Positions 1-14,405 of a stretch of 64,000 bases of DNA are shown here, in pieces; position 1 is the first letter of the stretch; the number at the start of each line of letters is the position of its first letter. The position numbers and the translations under genes were made by a program. Location of the stretch: contig RCSZ01000005.1 of NCBI GenBank assembly GCA_014898425.1, positions 2,660,155-2,724,154 on the forward strand, read 5' to 3'. The DNA is from Botryotinia globosa (lineage: Eukaryota; Ascomycota; Leotiomycetes; Helotiales; Sclerotiniaceae). Below the pieces are notes generated by a model. It was not told the DNA's origin. It saw only the letters and a list, made by a program, of their open reading frames with translations, and did not search any database.

Positions 1-474
1 ACTAGGTATCTAAGGAAAGCCTCAGGTATGTATATAGTATTAGTTATAGGATACCCTAGAAATCTAGAATACATTTCTTAGGATAATAGGTCCTAGGAAA
101 GATAGAATACAATAAGCAAAACGGTTTTACTAAGATTAGTAATATTCTAAAGGATTAGTTTCAGGATAAAAGAATAAGCTAGAATATTAAGAGTTATGGG
201 ATTAGTGTTTTATAATAAACAGTTCAGGAATAATAGCACTTCAGAAGTATTCGATTATTCTAGTTATTCAAAAAGGATAAAGATTTATATAAGGAAATGG
301 GTTTTATTATAATATAGAGCTTTGTATTTAAAAACAATTATTAGTTTTATTATTATAATTATAAGAATTGCAATTAGTTACAATTTTATTGAATTCCTAT
401 TTAAAGTTTAGTTTAAACCATCTCGAAAGAACTCTAGATATTTCCATGTGATCCTAGAGGTAGCTCCCGTAACA
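1..474. mobile_element. End of an LTR retroelement running off the left edge (tentative)
   Basis: This sequence interrupts the Gypsy copy that resumes at about 475-480: the alignment with the second Gypsy copy (6605-13199) stops here. The last bases before the break read CTCCCGTAACA, an ACA terminus as found at LTR ends. The stretch is AT-rich and has no intact reading frame. The partner LTR and the target-site duplication would lie left of the window, so LTR identity is inference. Confidence 0.35.
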
Positions 475-3400
475 CCTATCTAAAAGATTGAAAAGAATAT
501 AATTGATATAATTCTAAAATAAGGTTAATATATTACAAAGTTCAAAAGGTATTATTAATAATTCAAATATATCAAAATAAATAATAAAAATAGTTTTTAT
601 TTATAGTTTTTTATAATTTATAATGGATTGAAAATAATAATAATATTAAGCTTGATATAAATTTTAATATAATATAAAATATCAAGGATTTTTTTAATTA
701 ATAATAAAAGGTATCGGTTTTTGGTAATAATATTATTTAAATTTTAATAATCTTAATAGATTTAAATATATTTTTCTGATTTAATAATTAAAAGAAATAG
801 AATGATTAATTTAGAACAAAATTCCTAAATGAATTCTTTATTTAGATTATTATTAAACTATTTACAAACAATTTAAAGCTTGACTGAAGATATTGAATAG
901 TTTTTGTTATATAATAATTCCTTATCTAATATAACCTCGATTTTATAATTCTATAAATATTATAATAAAAGCTTATTAATAAAAGAAAATAGAAATCTTA
1001 AATATAAATTATAAAATCATAAAAACAACGTATCTTGGATTTTTGATATAAAAGGGATAAATTAATTTGTTTTTTTTATAAATTTGTTAATACTATTATT
1101 TATTAAGTTTTAATATAATTGAATAGAATTTGTAATTATTATATAATATAGATTATAAGTCCTATCTAATTCATTTTAGAATATTTTTATAATATGAATA
1201 TTATTATTTTTATAGAATTGTATAAAACTATTAATTATAAAGAATTTTATATTTTGTATTTCAAAATAAATATTTTAAATAATATCGAATAGCTTATTTA
1301 AAGGATTTGATAATGATAATAATAGTAAGAATAAAGTATTTTAATTTTAAAATAATTTCTTATACTTTTTGAAATTAGTAATAAATCAAACTGAAGTTGA
1401 TTTTAAGGATAATCGATTGAGGATTATTCTAATTTAAATATCTGCTTTATTATCGATATAATAAATATAATAAAAGTTTTTATTGAATATTTCGAAATTA
1501 ATAATATTAGGTTCTTTTTGAATATCTAAAATCTCGATAAATTCGAGGATTATTGATTGATTTCGGAATAATAAAGATTTAATTTTGAAGTTTTTATTAA
1601 TAATGTTTTTTATAAAGATTGATTTTGAAATAAGTTTTTATAAAAGTAATTTGAAATCGATTGATATAATTTTATTACTTTTTAATAAAGTTATTTTGTA
1701 ATTATGAAATATATCAGAAATAATAATTGTTTTAATATTAATAAAGTAATAATATTTCGAATAATATATAAATATAAATTTAAATATTATTATTAATTAA
1801 TTAATAATAAGATTATAGTATTGAAATTAAAGGAGATAAAGGATTATTGGATTTGTAATTAATAAAATAATAATGTAAAACAAATCGATTTTTCGATAAT
1901 TATTGATTTGTATATTCAAAAATATATACTGAAAAAGAATATTAAAAAGCTTTTTATTGGTTAAAAGTAGATAATAGATATAAACAAGGGTATGTATAGA
2001 TATTTAAAACTTTAAAATGATTTTTTTATTAATAAAATTATAATCTATAATTTTATTATTCATAAAATTAATAAATAGAATAATTATATTAAATACAAAA
2101 GAGATTTCTATTGAGACTTTAAGAAATTTGTTATTTATTGTTTTAAAATATAAAGAATTCTTAGATATAATTAATCTTTTAATTTACAAAGATAAATTTC
2201 TTATAAAAAATCTCGATTTATAATTGTAAATCGAGATTAATCTTTTGATATATTAAATTAGGGAATTGAATTTTATTTATTTTTAAATAAATAGATTCTT
2301 TAATATATCCTTTTAAATAACATTTTTAAATAAAATTAGAAAGAATTAATGAAGTATAATATAATAATATAGTTGAGAAACAATTGGTAGATGGGAATAA
2401 GTTTTGATATAAGAAATTAGTAATGTTGTAGTAGGATTTAGAATTCTAATATTAATTGACTATAAAGAAATGATTAATATAAAAATTGTATTCTATATTA
2501 ATATTGATATTATATTTTGTATTATTAATTTATTTCTTATTACAATTGTTTTTAATATAATTAGGTTTTTTATAATAAAGGTAAAAATTAAGATTAAAAT
2601 ATTGCTTTTAAATATAACAAAATGAAATGTATTGGTTTTATTAAATAATATTTAATTATATAGGATTACTAAATAACTTTAATATAAAAAAAATTACAAT
2701 TAGAGTTAGCTTTCTATTATAATATTTCGATTAATTATAATTGAAATTAATATTTTAATTTTTATATTAATTATCAAGGTAAATTTTCTTTTTTAAATTA
2801 TTATAAATATCTTATTATCAAACTGTTTATATATTAATATCGATAGTAAAGGATTTGTTAAAATAATTGATTAAAATATTAATCAATTTTTATAAAATCT
2901 TAAATTTGAAATTAATAATTTATTATTTAATAGTTTTTTTATATTTAATAATAAGTTGTTTGAATTCGATAATGAAATTATTAAATAAAATCTTCCTTAT
3001 TTTGTATTTATTATAATCTATAGAAACTTTTTGTAAAAGATTAAGAGTTTGATATTGTTTATTTAATTTATTTCAAATATTTGTTATAGTGTATTATTTA
3101 AGGGGTTAGAGATTGAAATCGTGTAGATTATCTATAATTGTATCGAAATATATTTAATTATTTGTATAAATCGAGTTAGAGAATAAACTAATAAGAAATA
3201 TAATTTATTAGAATTCTAACTTATTTTTGTAATTTATAGTTAAACAATAATTGATTGTATTATAGAATGCTATATATTAATTCTAATACTTTATAATGTT
3301 TTGTTTATTATTATTAAACTTTTTAAAATAAATAAAATGTTTTTAGTAAAATAGAACTTTTAGATTATTATAAACAATAATCTTTAATATCTCAATTATA

Positions 3401-4050
3401 TTTTGTAATTCAACAATTCATAATTGAATTTTATTAATTTGGGTATATATCATAACAACTTATTCTTATAATAAAGTTATAAACATTTCAATCGAAATAA
3501 ATATAGTTTAAATAACTATAAAATATATAGTATTTAAATTATTAAATAAATTTGTGAATAAAGAAATATTAATTTTAATAAAATCAATGATATAATTCAA
3601 GAAAAGAAATTATAGGGGTAGATTAGATGTAATTGTTTAATTGATTATTTCTAGAATATTTTTGTAATTATAAAACAATTTTGTAAAGTTTTCAATAATA
3701 AATTAATATAGATACAATTTAATACAATTGAATAATTTTATTGAAATAATAAAGTTATTTATAATAAATCAATAGTAGATTCAATTAATATAGTTGGATT
3801 ATAATTTCGATGGGATTAGAACAATTGAAGTAATAAAAATACAATTTGAATGAATATTTTAAAATGAAACTATAATAACTTCTAAATAAATAATATAAAT
3901 TATTAGAGTATAGATAAAGACTTATATTATATTATAAGAGTTTTAAATGCTATTAAAGGTTGAGGCTTTATTATAGGAAATAGAGTACGCTAAGAGTATA
4001 CTAAGAGTTCTTATCTAAAGCACAAAAGTAATGTAGTTGGCGCCCTGATA
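475..4050 (-). mobile_element. Degenerate Ty3/Gypsy LTR retrotransposon, 5' part, reverse orientation
   Basis: This copy is the inverted partner of the element at 6605-13199. The reverse complement of 2160-2270 aligns with 8390-8500, and that of 580-760 aligns with 9890-10080. It starts with an LTR at 3901-4050 and reads leftward into gag/pol relics. It is cut at about 475 by another insertion, so only its first 3.6 kb is present. All frames are broken by stops, and the copies differ mostly by C/T and G/A, as RIP would produce. Confidence 0.75.
3901..4050 (-). repeat. 5' LTR (150 bp) of the reverse Gypsy copy
   Basis: Read on the minus strand it begins TATCAGGGCGCCAACTAC and ends CTCTAATA. 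It has the same 150-bp length and order as the LTRs at 6605-6754 and 13050-13199. The three copies suggest an ancestral terminus TGTTACGG...TGACA before C-to-T decay. Confidence 0.8.
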
Positions 4051-6217
4051 ATATTATTAATTATTATAATTAGAATATTAGATATATAAGAATATATTTC
4101 ATTTTATTTAGAGTATATTATTGAGAGTAATAATAATCTTAATATTTTAGTTAATGATATTATTGAAGATAGAGAGTTAATTAAAATTTCGAATCTTTAT
4201 AAATGAAATAATAGATTCTAATAGTTTATCAAAATTAGAATCTTTATTATTATTTATATTGAAAAAAATATATCGAGATTGTTTTTAATATATTAAATTA
4301 TTCAATTGAATACTTTATTTCAATTTATTATACTTAATTATTTTATATCGCATTTGATTTAAATAATATATTTTCGAAAGATTTTAAAAAGTACATTTTT
4401 GAAAAATAATTTAATAACTTTATTTCTATCAAAATTTTAATTTTAATTAATTGCTATATAATTTTATTATAATATTTAATAAAATAATCAAGATTGTTAT
4501 ATCTAATATCTCCTTTCTGTTTATATTTTTTTGATAAACTTTTATAGATATTTATAAGAGTATATTTTCTAAAGGATATTGTTATTGAGATATTCCTTAA
4601 AAAAAACAAATTTGAAATATTTCTTTCAATTTCATTTTTTAGATTATTATTCCTTTGTAATTTTAACTTTCTTTTAAAATATATAATCTATTTATAAAAG
4701 GATTCGTGTTCGAAAATCTTTATTCGAAATATAATAATTTTATTGAAATTATTCCATACCTTTATATTACTCAATAATATTGAAACTCTTGAATCATAAT
4801 ATATCAATTGTTTTAAAAGATAGTACTAAAGATACAAAAATCCTTGAAAAGTATTTTAGAAAAGTAATAAATTATTGAATATTAAAATTCTCTTTTAAGA
4901 ATTTTGAATTGAAATTCTTATCAAATTTTTTACCTTCATTTATCTTTTGATCAAATAAAAAAGAAACATTTAATTGAAAAATATTCTTTTCGAAATTATT
5001 TGTATTGAAAATATTAAAACTAATTAAAAAGCTTAAAGACTTAGAATCTATAATTGAATAATTATTCTGAATTTTAAATTTATAATTAGAATTAGATGCT
5101 AATATAATATAAATTTATTATTATATTAAGTGATTCTATATTTATTAATAAATAATTATATAAAGATTTAAAGAGTTTTTGATATAATATAAATAGAAAC
5201 TCGATTACTATTCTATTCATTCTTTTTCTAATAACTTTATTAAATTTTAGGAAAGTTATCTTTTCTTTTTAAACTCATATAATCACAAATTTATTTTTAA
5301 AAATTCAAAAATATAAATTAGTAATTTATTCTAAGGAATTCGAATCCTAGATTTCTCTCAGAAATATATTTGAGAATTTGTTTTAAAAATAAAGAAATTA
5401 TTTTCATAAATAATCTCTTTCAATTAAATTGAATAATATAATATTTTATTTCAATATAAATTGTTTTTGAATTTCTTAATCTAATTAAATCCTATCTAAA
5501 TATAAATATAATCAAAGTAATCTTGAAAATTTCAAATGAATTCAATATTTATTAAACTTTAAATGTAGAAATAAATACTATTTAATGAATCTTAGATTCA
5601 CTTTTTTTTCTCAAAATCAAATCTTTATTTAAATTCTTATAAATTCTATAAATAATAAAACTTCTATGATTTGTTCTTATAACTTTTCGAAAAAAATAAA
5701 ATTGATCTAATCAAAAGCAATCTCATCTTTAATTTAGATTTATATAAAACTATAAATCGATTTTGAAAATAAAGTGTTTGAATTTTCCCTCCTTTTTCTT
5801 TTATCATCAAACTATTATTATTTTGATTCCATTACAATATTAGATAGTTCCTCGTTCCTCTATTTCCTATTAACTTTTTTAGACTAATGACTTTCTACTT
5901 TCTAAAGCAATTCAAAAGTTTAGATTTATATATGGTTTTTTGATCTTTTAATATTCTTCTTTATATAGATTATTAATATAAAAAAGTAAAAGATAATAAA
6001 GTTATAAAATAATTCTTTATATATACTATAGGAAAATCACTATAGTATATCATTTTAAATAAAGAATAGAAGAGGAAAGCTTTATATAACATTTTACAAA
6101 ACATACTAGAAGTTTAGTAAATAGGAATTGATTATTTTGTTTAAGCTACAAGAAAAAGGGCTATAAATACTAGCTGCAGAAGTGGACCACGTGACCAGCA
6201 CAAAGATTCGCTTACAA
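4051..6217. other. AT-rich stretch without intact genes
   Basis: About 2.2 kb of strongly AT-rich DNA with stops in all frames. It lies between the reverse Gypsy LTR and the partial repeat at 6218. It is probably an older degraded transposon into which the Gypsy element was inserted. I could not assign a family. The last 100 bases (about 6120-6217, with CACGTGACC) are less AT-biased and may be unique sequence. Confidence 0.5.
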
Positions 6218-6604
6218 TAGATTTTCAGACTTAGAAGTATTCAATCTTTTCAAAATCAATAACTCTAATTCTTTAAAAGGGATTGAAGTATATAATAGAA
6301 ATCAAATTGATTAGGAGATCTTCAGAATATATATATTATTATTAGGAATAATAGTGGTGGTGGATTTCAAAGGGGGGGGGTATTTATTTTATTGAAATGT
6401 TATTATTTGAAAACCTTACTTCTATATAATATAATAAAACTATAATAAGAAAAATTATATCAAAATAATAAGAAAATTCAACTTTATATAATGAATCTAT
6501 AATGAAATAATATAATGATTATATAATTTAATAATAATATTCGAAAAATTAGAAAATGCTGAATTATTATTATTCATATTAAAATCAAAACAAAATTGTT
6601 TTAG
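6218..6604 (+). repeat. Partial copy of the 13.3-15.6 kb repeat, split by the Gypsy insertion
   Basis: The sequence from TTTTCAGACTTAGAAG to ATTGTTTTAG parallels 13907-14308 closely. It stops at TTTAG (6600-6604), where the Gypsy LTR begins. The continuation resumes after the 3' LTR at 13200 (TTTAGACTCTACAGT), matching TTTTAGATTCTATAATG in the uninterrupted copy near 14305. The Gypsy element therefore jumped into this older repeat. Confidence 0.75.
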
Positions 6605-6754
6605 TGTCACGGCACCAACTACGTTGCCTTCATACTTTAGATACGAACCTTTAGTATACCTTTAGCATGCTTTACTTTCTATAATAAAACCTCAACCTTT
6701 TATAATATTTAGAATCTTTATAATATAATATAAATCTTTATTTACATTCTAATA
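6605..6754 (+). repeat. 5' LTR of the Gypsy element
   Basis: 150 bp from TGTCACGGCACCAACTACG to CATTCTAATA. It is less decayed at its start than the 3' LTR, and it abuts the TTTAG target duplication on its left. Confidence 0.85.
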
Positions 6755-9700
6755 GTTTATATTATCTATTTAAAAATTATTATAGTTTTATTTTCAAAAT
6801 ATTTATTCAAATTTTATTTCGATTACCCTAATTATTTTAATCCTATTAAAGTTATAATCTAATTGTATTAATCGAATCCATTATTAATCTATTATAAATA
6901 ACTTTGTTATTTTTCAATAAAGTTATTTGATTATATTAAAACATATCTATATTAATCTATTATTGAAAACTTTATAAAATCGTTTTATAATTATAATAAT
7001 ATTTTAAAAATGATTAATCAAATAGTTATATTTAATCTATCCTTATAATTCCTTTTTTTAAATTATATTATTGATTTTACTAAAACTAATATTTCCTTAT
7101 TTATGGATTTATTTAATAATTCAAATATTATATATTTTATAATTATTCAAGCTATATTTATTTTAATCAAAATAATTATAATTTTATTATAAGAATAAAT
7201 TGTTATAATATATACTCAAACTAATAAAATCTAATTATAAATTATTAAATTACAAGATATAATTGAGATATTAAAGATTGTTATTTATAATAATCTAGAA
7301 ACTTTGTTTTATTAAAGATATTTCACTTTCTCTAAAAAATTTAATTATAATGAATAAGATATTATAAAATATTAGAATTAATATATAATACTTTATAATA
7401 TAATCAATTATTATTTAATTACAAATTATAAAAATGAATTAGAATTCCAATGGATTATATTCCTTACTAATTTATTTTTTAGCTTAATTTATATAAACAA
7501 TTAAATACATTTTGATATAATTATAAATAATCTATACAATTTTAATCTCTAATTCTTTAAATAGTATATTATAATAAGTATCTAAAATGAATCAAATAAA
7601 TAATATTAAACCTTTAATTTTTTATAAAAAAAATTTATAGATTATAATAAGTGTAAGATAAAAAAACTTTATTTGATAATTTTATTATTAAGTTCAAATA
7701 ATTTGTTATTAAATATAGAAAAATTATTAAATAATAAATTATTAATTTCAAATTCAAGGTTTTATAAAAATTAATTAATATTTTAATCAATTATTTTAAT
7801 AAGCTTTTTATTATTAATATTAATATATAAATAATTTAATAATAAGATATTTATAATAATCTAAAAGAAAAAATTCATTTTAATAATTAATATAAAAACT
7901 AAAATATTAATTTTAGTTATAATTAATTAAAATATTATAATGGAAAACTAGTTTTAATTATAGCTTTTTTTATATTAAAATTATTTAATAATCTTATATA
8001 ATTAGATATTATTTAATAAAATTAATATTCTTTGTTTTATTATATTCGAAAACAATATTTTGATTTTAGTCTTTGTTTTTATTATAAAAAATCTGATTAT
8101 ATTAAAAACAATTGTAATAAGAAATAAATCAATAATATAAAATATAATATTAATATTAATATAAAATATAATCTTTATATTAATTATTTTTTTATAATTA
8201 ATTAATATTAAAATTCTAAATTTTATTACAATACTATCAATTTCTTATATTAAAATCTATTTCTATCTATCAATTATTTCTCAATTATATTATTATATTA
8301 TATTTTATTAATCCTTTTTAATTTTATTCAAAAATTTGATTTGAAAGAATATATTAAAAGATTTGTTTATTTAGAAAAAAATAAAAATTTAATTTCTTAA
8401 TTCAATATATTAAAAGATTAATTTTGATTTATAATTACAAATCAAAATCTTTTATAAAAAATTTATTTTTGTAAATTAAAAAATTAGTTATATTTAGAAA
8501 TCCTTTATATTTTAAAATAATGAATAGCAAATTTTTTAAAATCTTAATAGAAATCTTCTTTATATTTAATATAATTATTTTATTTATTGATTTTATAAAT
8601 AATAGAATTATAAATTATAGTTTTATTAATAAAAAAACTATTTCTAAATTTCAAATATCTATATATTCTTTTCTTTATATTTATTATTTATTTCTAATTA
8701 ATAGAAAATCTTTCAATATTCTTTTTCAATATATATTTCTAGATATATAAATCAATAATCATTAGAAAATCAGTTTATTTTATATTATTATTTTATCAAT
8801 TATAGATTTAATAATCCTTGATTTCTTTTAATTTCAATATTATAATTTTATTATCAATTGATTAATAATAATATTCAAATTTATATCCTTATATTATTCA
8901 AAATATTATTATTTTATTAATATTATAATAATTATTATTCTTGATATATCTAATAATTACAAAATAATTTTACTAAAAAATAATAAAGTTATATCAATCA
9001 ATCCCAAATTACTTTTATAATAATTTATTTTGAAATTAGTTTTTATAAAAGATACTATTAATAAAAACTTCAAAATTAAGTTTTTATTATTTCGAAATTA
9101 ATCAGCAATTCTCAAATCTATCAAGATTTTAGATATTTAAAGAAATCTTGATATTATTAATCTTAAAGTATTTAACAAAAACCTTTATTATATTTATTAT
9201 ATTGATAATAAAATTAATATTCGAATTAAAATGATTTTTAATTAACTATTTTTAAAATCAATTTTAATTTGATTTATTATTAATTTTAGAAAGTATAAAA
9301 GATTATTATAAAATCAAAATATTCTACTTTTATTATTATCATTGTTATTAAATCCTTCAAATAAATTGTTTGATATTATATAAAGTATTTGTTTTGAAAT
9401 ATAGAATATAAAGTTTTTTATAGTTAATAGTTTTATATAATTTTATAAAAATAATAATATTTATATTACAAAAATATTCTAAAATAAATTAAATAAAATC
9501 TGTAATTTTTATTATATAATAATCAAGGATTTTATTTAATTATATTAAGATTTAATAAATAATAATATTAATAAGTTTATAGAAAAAATAGATTAATCTA
9601 TCCCTTTTATATTAGAAATTTAAAATAAATTATTTTCTTAATTTTATAATTTATATTTAGAATTCCTATCTTTTTTTATTAATAAACTTTTATTATAATA

Positions 9701-12700
9701 TTTATAAAATCATAAAATCAAGATTCTATCAAATAAAAAATTATTATATAATAAAAACTATTCAATATCTTTAACCAAATTTCAAATCATTTATAGATAG
9801 TTTAATAATAATTTGAATAAAGGATTTATTTAGAAATCTTATTTTTGATTAATTATTTTATTTTTTCTAATTATTAAATTAGGGGGAGGTATTCAAATCT
9901 ATTAAGATTATTAGAATTTAAATAATATTATTATCAAAAACTAATATTTTTTATTATTAATTAAAAGAACCCTTAATGTTTTATATTATATTAAAATTTA
10001 TATTAAACTTGATATTATTGTTATTTTCAACAAATTATAAATTATAAAAGATTATAAATAAAAAATCGTTTTTATTATTCATTTTAATTTATTTAAATTA
10101 TTAATAATATCTTTCGCATTTTGTAATATATTAATCTTATTTTAAAATTATATCAACTATATTTTTTTCGATTTCCTAAATAAAACTTGTATAATATATT
10201 TGAATAATATTTTGATTTATTTCAAGAATATTATAAATTACAAAGAATATATTCATAAGATTATTCAACAATTGATTAATATCAGATTATAGATTGATAT
10301 TGATAAATACAAATTCAAAACAAAAAAAACTAGATATCTTAATTTGATTATTATTTTAGAAAGTATAAAGATAAACCCAAAGAAAATCGATATTATATTC
10401 AATTAGAAATTATTAATTAAATTCAAAAGTCTTCAATATTTTTTTAGATTTATTAATTTTTATTAATATTTTATTTACAATTTTTTCAAGATTATAAAAC
10501 CCTTCAATCGCTTTCTAAAGAAGAAAAAGATATAAAACTAGAATTCTAAATAGAAAGATATTTTTACAATACTAAAAAATACTTTCTTTTTTATTCCAAT
10601 TTTTATTATATTTAATTATTATCATTATATAATCATCAAAATCAATACTTTCAATTAAATTATAAATGATATCCTTTTATAATACAATAATAAAGAATAT
10701 TTATATCTAATAATATATTTTTTTTATTAAAATATAATATTATTAAATACAATTATAAAATTTATAATAAAAAACTTTTAATAATTATAAAATTATTAGA
10801 AAAATGAAGATTAAAATTATTTAATACTTAGAAATTATTTGAAATTATTATTGATTATAAAAACTTTAAATACTTTATATCAATAAAAATACTAAATTAA
10901 TAATAAACTAAATAAACTGAATTTTTATTATAATTCAATTTCTATATTATATATCAACCTAATTATAAAACTATTCACCTTAATACTTTAAATTATAAAA
11001 CTGAAAATTATTAACATATATTAATTCTAATAATAATCGAATCAAAAATCACTTACAAATAATCTTTTTAAAATAGATATTTAATATTATTATATTTAAA
11101 AATATTATTTAATAAATAAATAATAATTTAAACCTAATTATAATCTCAATAAATATAATTATCCTTAATATCAATAAATCAATTAACAATTTCATTAATA
11201 AAGTATATAAATCATTCAAACTAATTACAACTATATATATAATATTTCGAAATCCCTCTATTTACTATTAGTTATTAAATATTCGAAAAAATCATTAAAT
11301 AATCTTACAAAATTATAAATTAATAAATAATAAGATTTTTTATTATAATTACTTTTTTATTTCTTTTTCTATCAAATTTCATATATAAATTATATATTAT
11401 ATATATTTAATCAAATTAATCAAATATTTAAATTATATCAAAATTATCGATTCTGTTTTTTATATATATTAATAACTCAATATATTTAGAAAGATCGAGA
11501 TATTTATATAAACTTATTAATTCTATTTTTATATCAAAACTTTCTACCTCACTACATCTAGATTCTTTAAACCCTTATTAATATCATTTTATTTTTAATT
11601 TAATATTTTTATTAATTATATCATATTATTATCAATCAATAAATATTATAAAAAGAAATATTAATATATTATTATAATTATCTATCATTTAATCAAAATA
11701 TAATATTTTATATTAATTATAAAACTATTCATAAAAAAACTTGTAGATTGATTTATTAAAAAGATTTATTATTTGTATAGTGTTTTTAATAATATTATAT
11801 TCAATAGAAACTTCTAATCCATCTCTAAATTTTGGAAATATTTATTCAAATATTTATCAATTATTTTGAAATAATTTTTCTTATTTTATCCCAAATCTAA
11901 TAATCAAATAAAAAGAGTTAATATTATAATTGAATAATACCTTTACATTTTTATAAACTTTTATTAAAATGATTAATCTAATTGATTTTTATTTACAGAA
12001 TTTGTATTAAATAATATTATATTAAAAACTATTAATATATTTTTATTCTTCACTAATTACAATTATTATTTATACCTCGAAATTGAATTATTTATACCAA
12101 TCTTATTAAATCTATTATATCAAAAAAAATAAGAATTTTTTAAAATTAATAAGATTACAAATAGATTTGATTTTATTTTAATTAAATTCAAAGTATTTAT
12201 AATCTAATTAATCCAGAAATATAAAGATTATACTAATAAAATTTATATTAATATTTCTCTTTATAAATAAGATAATAAAATATAAATTAATATAAAGAAT
12301 ATGAAAATTAATTGTTTAATAAAAAAAGATAATAATAAATAAAATAATTCTTATAAAATCCTTAAAGTTTATAAATAAATCTGTTTATTACAACTTTTAA
12401 TCAATTTCAAGATTTTCCTAATATTCTACAACTTATTACTTTGATTATTCTATTATTTATTAGGATTATTAGATTAAAATATTATCAATATTATTAAATT
12501 ATATAGAAATCAAAATTGAATTCTCGAAAAAGATAATGAAATATACAAAAAAACTAAATAATAAAAATTCGAAAAGATCCTCAATTATTATAATAAATAT
12601 AGTTTTTATTATTATATCAAATAGAAACACTATCTATTATTATAATAATCAATTGAAAATCTTTGAAACTAAAAAAGAATAATTATTATATTTCATTTAA

Positions 12701-13049
12701 TATATTCAAATAAATCAAATCTGTTTATATAAATTGGATTCAAAAAGTTTATCATCTCAAATATTATTATATTAAAAATAACTTTTAAACAAAGATTAAA
12801 TAAATCGAAAAATTTTTACTAATTGATTATTATTTTAAAAACAATTTACTTTAATTCTATAATAGAAATTAGGATTTTCTAATATTATTTCAAAGGATTT
12901 TGGATTTTTATTTAATTAATTTCATTGTTTATTTAGATATAATAATAAATTGATTTATTGAATCGATTTCTTATAACTTTATCAAAAAATAGTAAAATTA
13001 ATTTATATCTTAGTTTATTTGAAATAAATAAGTTTTAAAAGAAAGGTAT

Positions 13050-13199
13050 TATTACAATACCAACTATATTGCCTTTATATCTTAAACATAAATCTTTAGT
13101 ATAACCTTAACATACCCTACTTCCTATAATAAGGCCTCAATCTTTTATAGTATTTAGAACTCTTATAGTACAATATAAGTCTTTACTCATACTCTGATA
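13050..13199 (+). repeat. 3' LTR of the Gypsy element
   Basis: 150 bp from TATTACAATACCAACTAT to ACTCTGATA, followed by the TTTAG duplication. It differs from the 5' LTR mainly by C-to-T or G-to-A changes. Confidence 0.85.
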
Positions 13200-13324
13200 T
13201 TTAGACTCTACAGTAATAAAGCTTCGAAATTCTCTGCCTCGAAATCAAGGCCAAAAAGCCTGTTTGATTATGTAATTACTATGTGATTTGAGGATGAGAT
13301 AAGTTCTTCTGTATTTATCTCACT
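13200..13324 (+). repeat. Continuation of the interrupted repeat, with its GATGAGATA end
   Basis: This 125-bp piece resumes the repeat broken at 6604. It contains TCGAAATCAAGGCCAAAAAG followed by TGAGGATGAGATAA, the same module seen at about 14327-14395 and inverted at about 14415-14487. The module therefore occurs at least three times. Confidence 0.7.
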
Positions 13325-14405
13325 TTTAAACTCTTTTTATTGATAAAATATATTTCATTGAATTCTAAATAATATCTTGATCTTTTTGATAATGTTATAG
13401 TTTATTAATGATCAAGTTTTTTTCGACTAATTAGAATCAATTAGGGATTAAAGGGGATGTTTATTTCTTTGAGAGTTTGAAAGTATTTGAATATATTTTT
13501 GATATATAATTCAATTTGTTTGATGAGAATATTTTAATGATATATATTATTCTTTTAATTACTATTTATTGAAAAACTAATTAATATATTTAAAAAAGTT
13601 TAATTCATATTATTATCTGAATTTGTATCGAATTCATTGAAATTGTGATTATTGTATAATTTAATTAAAAAGATTTTTTTTCAACTCAATTAAATTATTT
13701 TCAATTATTTCAAAGTATTTTTACTAATAATAAAAATAATATTAATTAAATCGTTTTATTAAATTGAATATGTTAATAGTTTTTTAATAATATTAGTAAT
13801 ATTGGAATAGAATTAAAATTATATTATCGATAATGATTGAATTGCTTTTCAATTTGAATTTCAAAATGTTTTAAATTTAAAATATATAGTTTCGAAATAG
13901 ATAGATTTTCAGATTTAGAAGTATCTAATCTTTTCGAAATCAATAACTCTAATCTTTTAAAAAAGATTGAAATATATAATAGAAATCAAATTAATTAGAA
14001 AATCTTCAAAAAAATAAAAGAATTAATTAGAAATAATGATGGTAATATATTTCAAAAAGGGTGGATGTTTAATTTAATAAAATATTGATTTTCAAAAATA
14101 TATATTTTCAATATATATATATATATATAATTGAATAAAGTTATTATAATGAAAAAATATATCAAAATAATAAAAGAATCTATTTATATATATTGAATCT
14201 ATATCAAAATAATATAATTATTAAATAATTTATAATCTTTAATTGAAAAATCGAAAAATAATGAATTGTTGATTTTCATATTAAAATTGGAATCAAATTG
14301 TTTTAGATTCTATAATGATAATCCTTTATGAGGCCCCTACTTTGAAATCAAGGCCAAAAAAATTATGTAATCATCGTGTGGTCTGAGGATGAGATAATCT
14401 ATATA
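13325..14405 (+). repeat. Left arm of a 2.3-kb inverted repeat
   Basis: This arm runs from an AT-rich section (TTGATAAAATATATTTCATT) to GAGGATGAGATAATC at the centre. The same sequence returns inverted from 14406 to about 15640. No open frame survives. It is the same repeat as the split copy at 6218-6604 plus 13200-13324. Confidence 0.75.

Larger units (their letters stand above)
6605..13199 (+). mobile_element. Full-length degenerate Ty3/Gypsy LTR retrotransposon (6.6 kb)
   Basis: Two 150-bp LTRs (6605-6754 and 13050-13199) are flanked by a 5-bp direct repeat TTTAG at 6600-6604 and 13200-13204. A purine-rich tract (AAAAGAAAGG) precedes the 3' LTR. A retropepsin-like relic lies at about 8560-8670 (FIDF...INKKTISKFQI, compare the family's LIDSGA motif). 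A reverse-transcriptase relic at 10197-10260 reads YLNNILIYFKN, where Gypsy polymerases have YLDDILIYSKN. Protease before RT indicates Gypsy order. The D-to-N changes are G-to-A and inactivate the enzyme. No frame is intact, so the element is dead. Confidence 0.88.

Noticed and set aside
8520..8750. Open frame of 76 aa as a stand-alone gene
   Set aside because: It is the protease-region relic of the dead Gypsy element and is broken on both sides.
9890..10080. Independent repeat family matching 580-760
   Set aside because: The match is explained by both regions being the same part of the two Gypsy copies.
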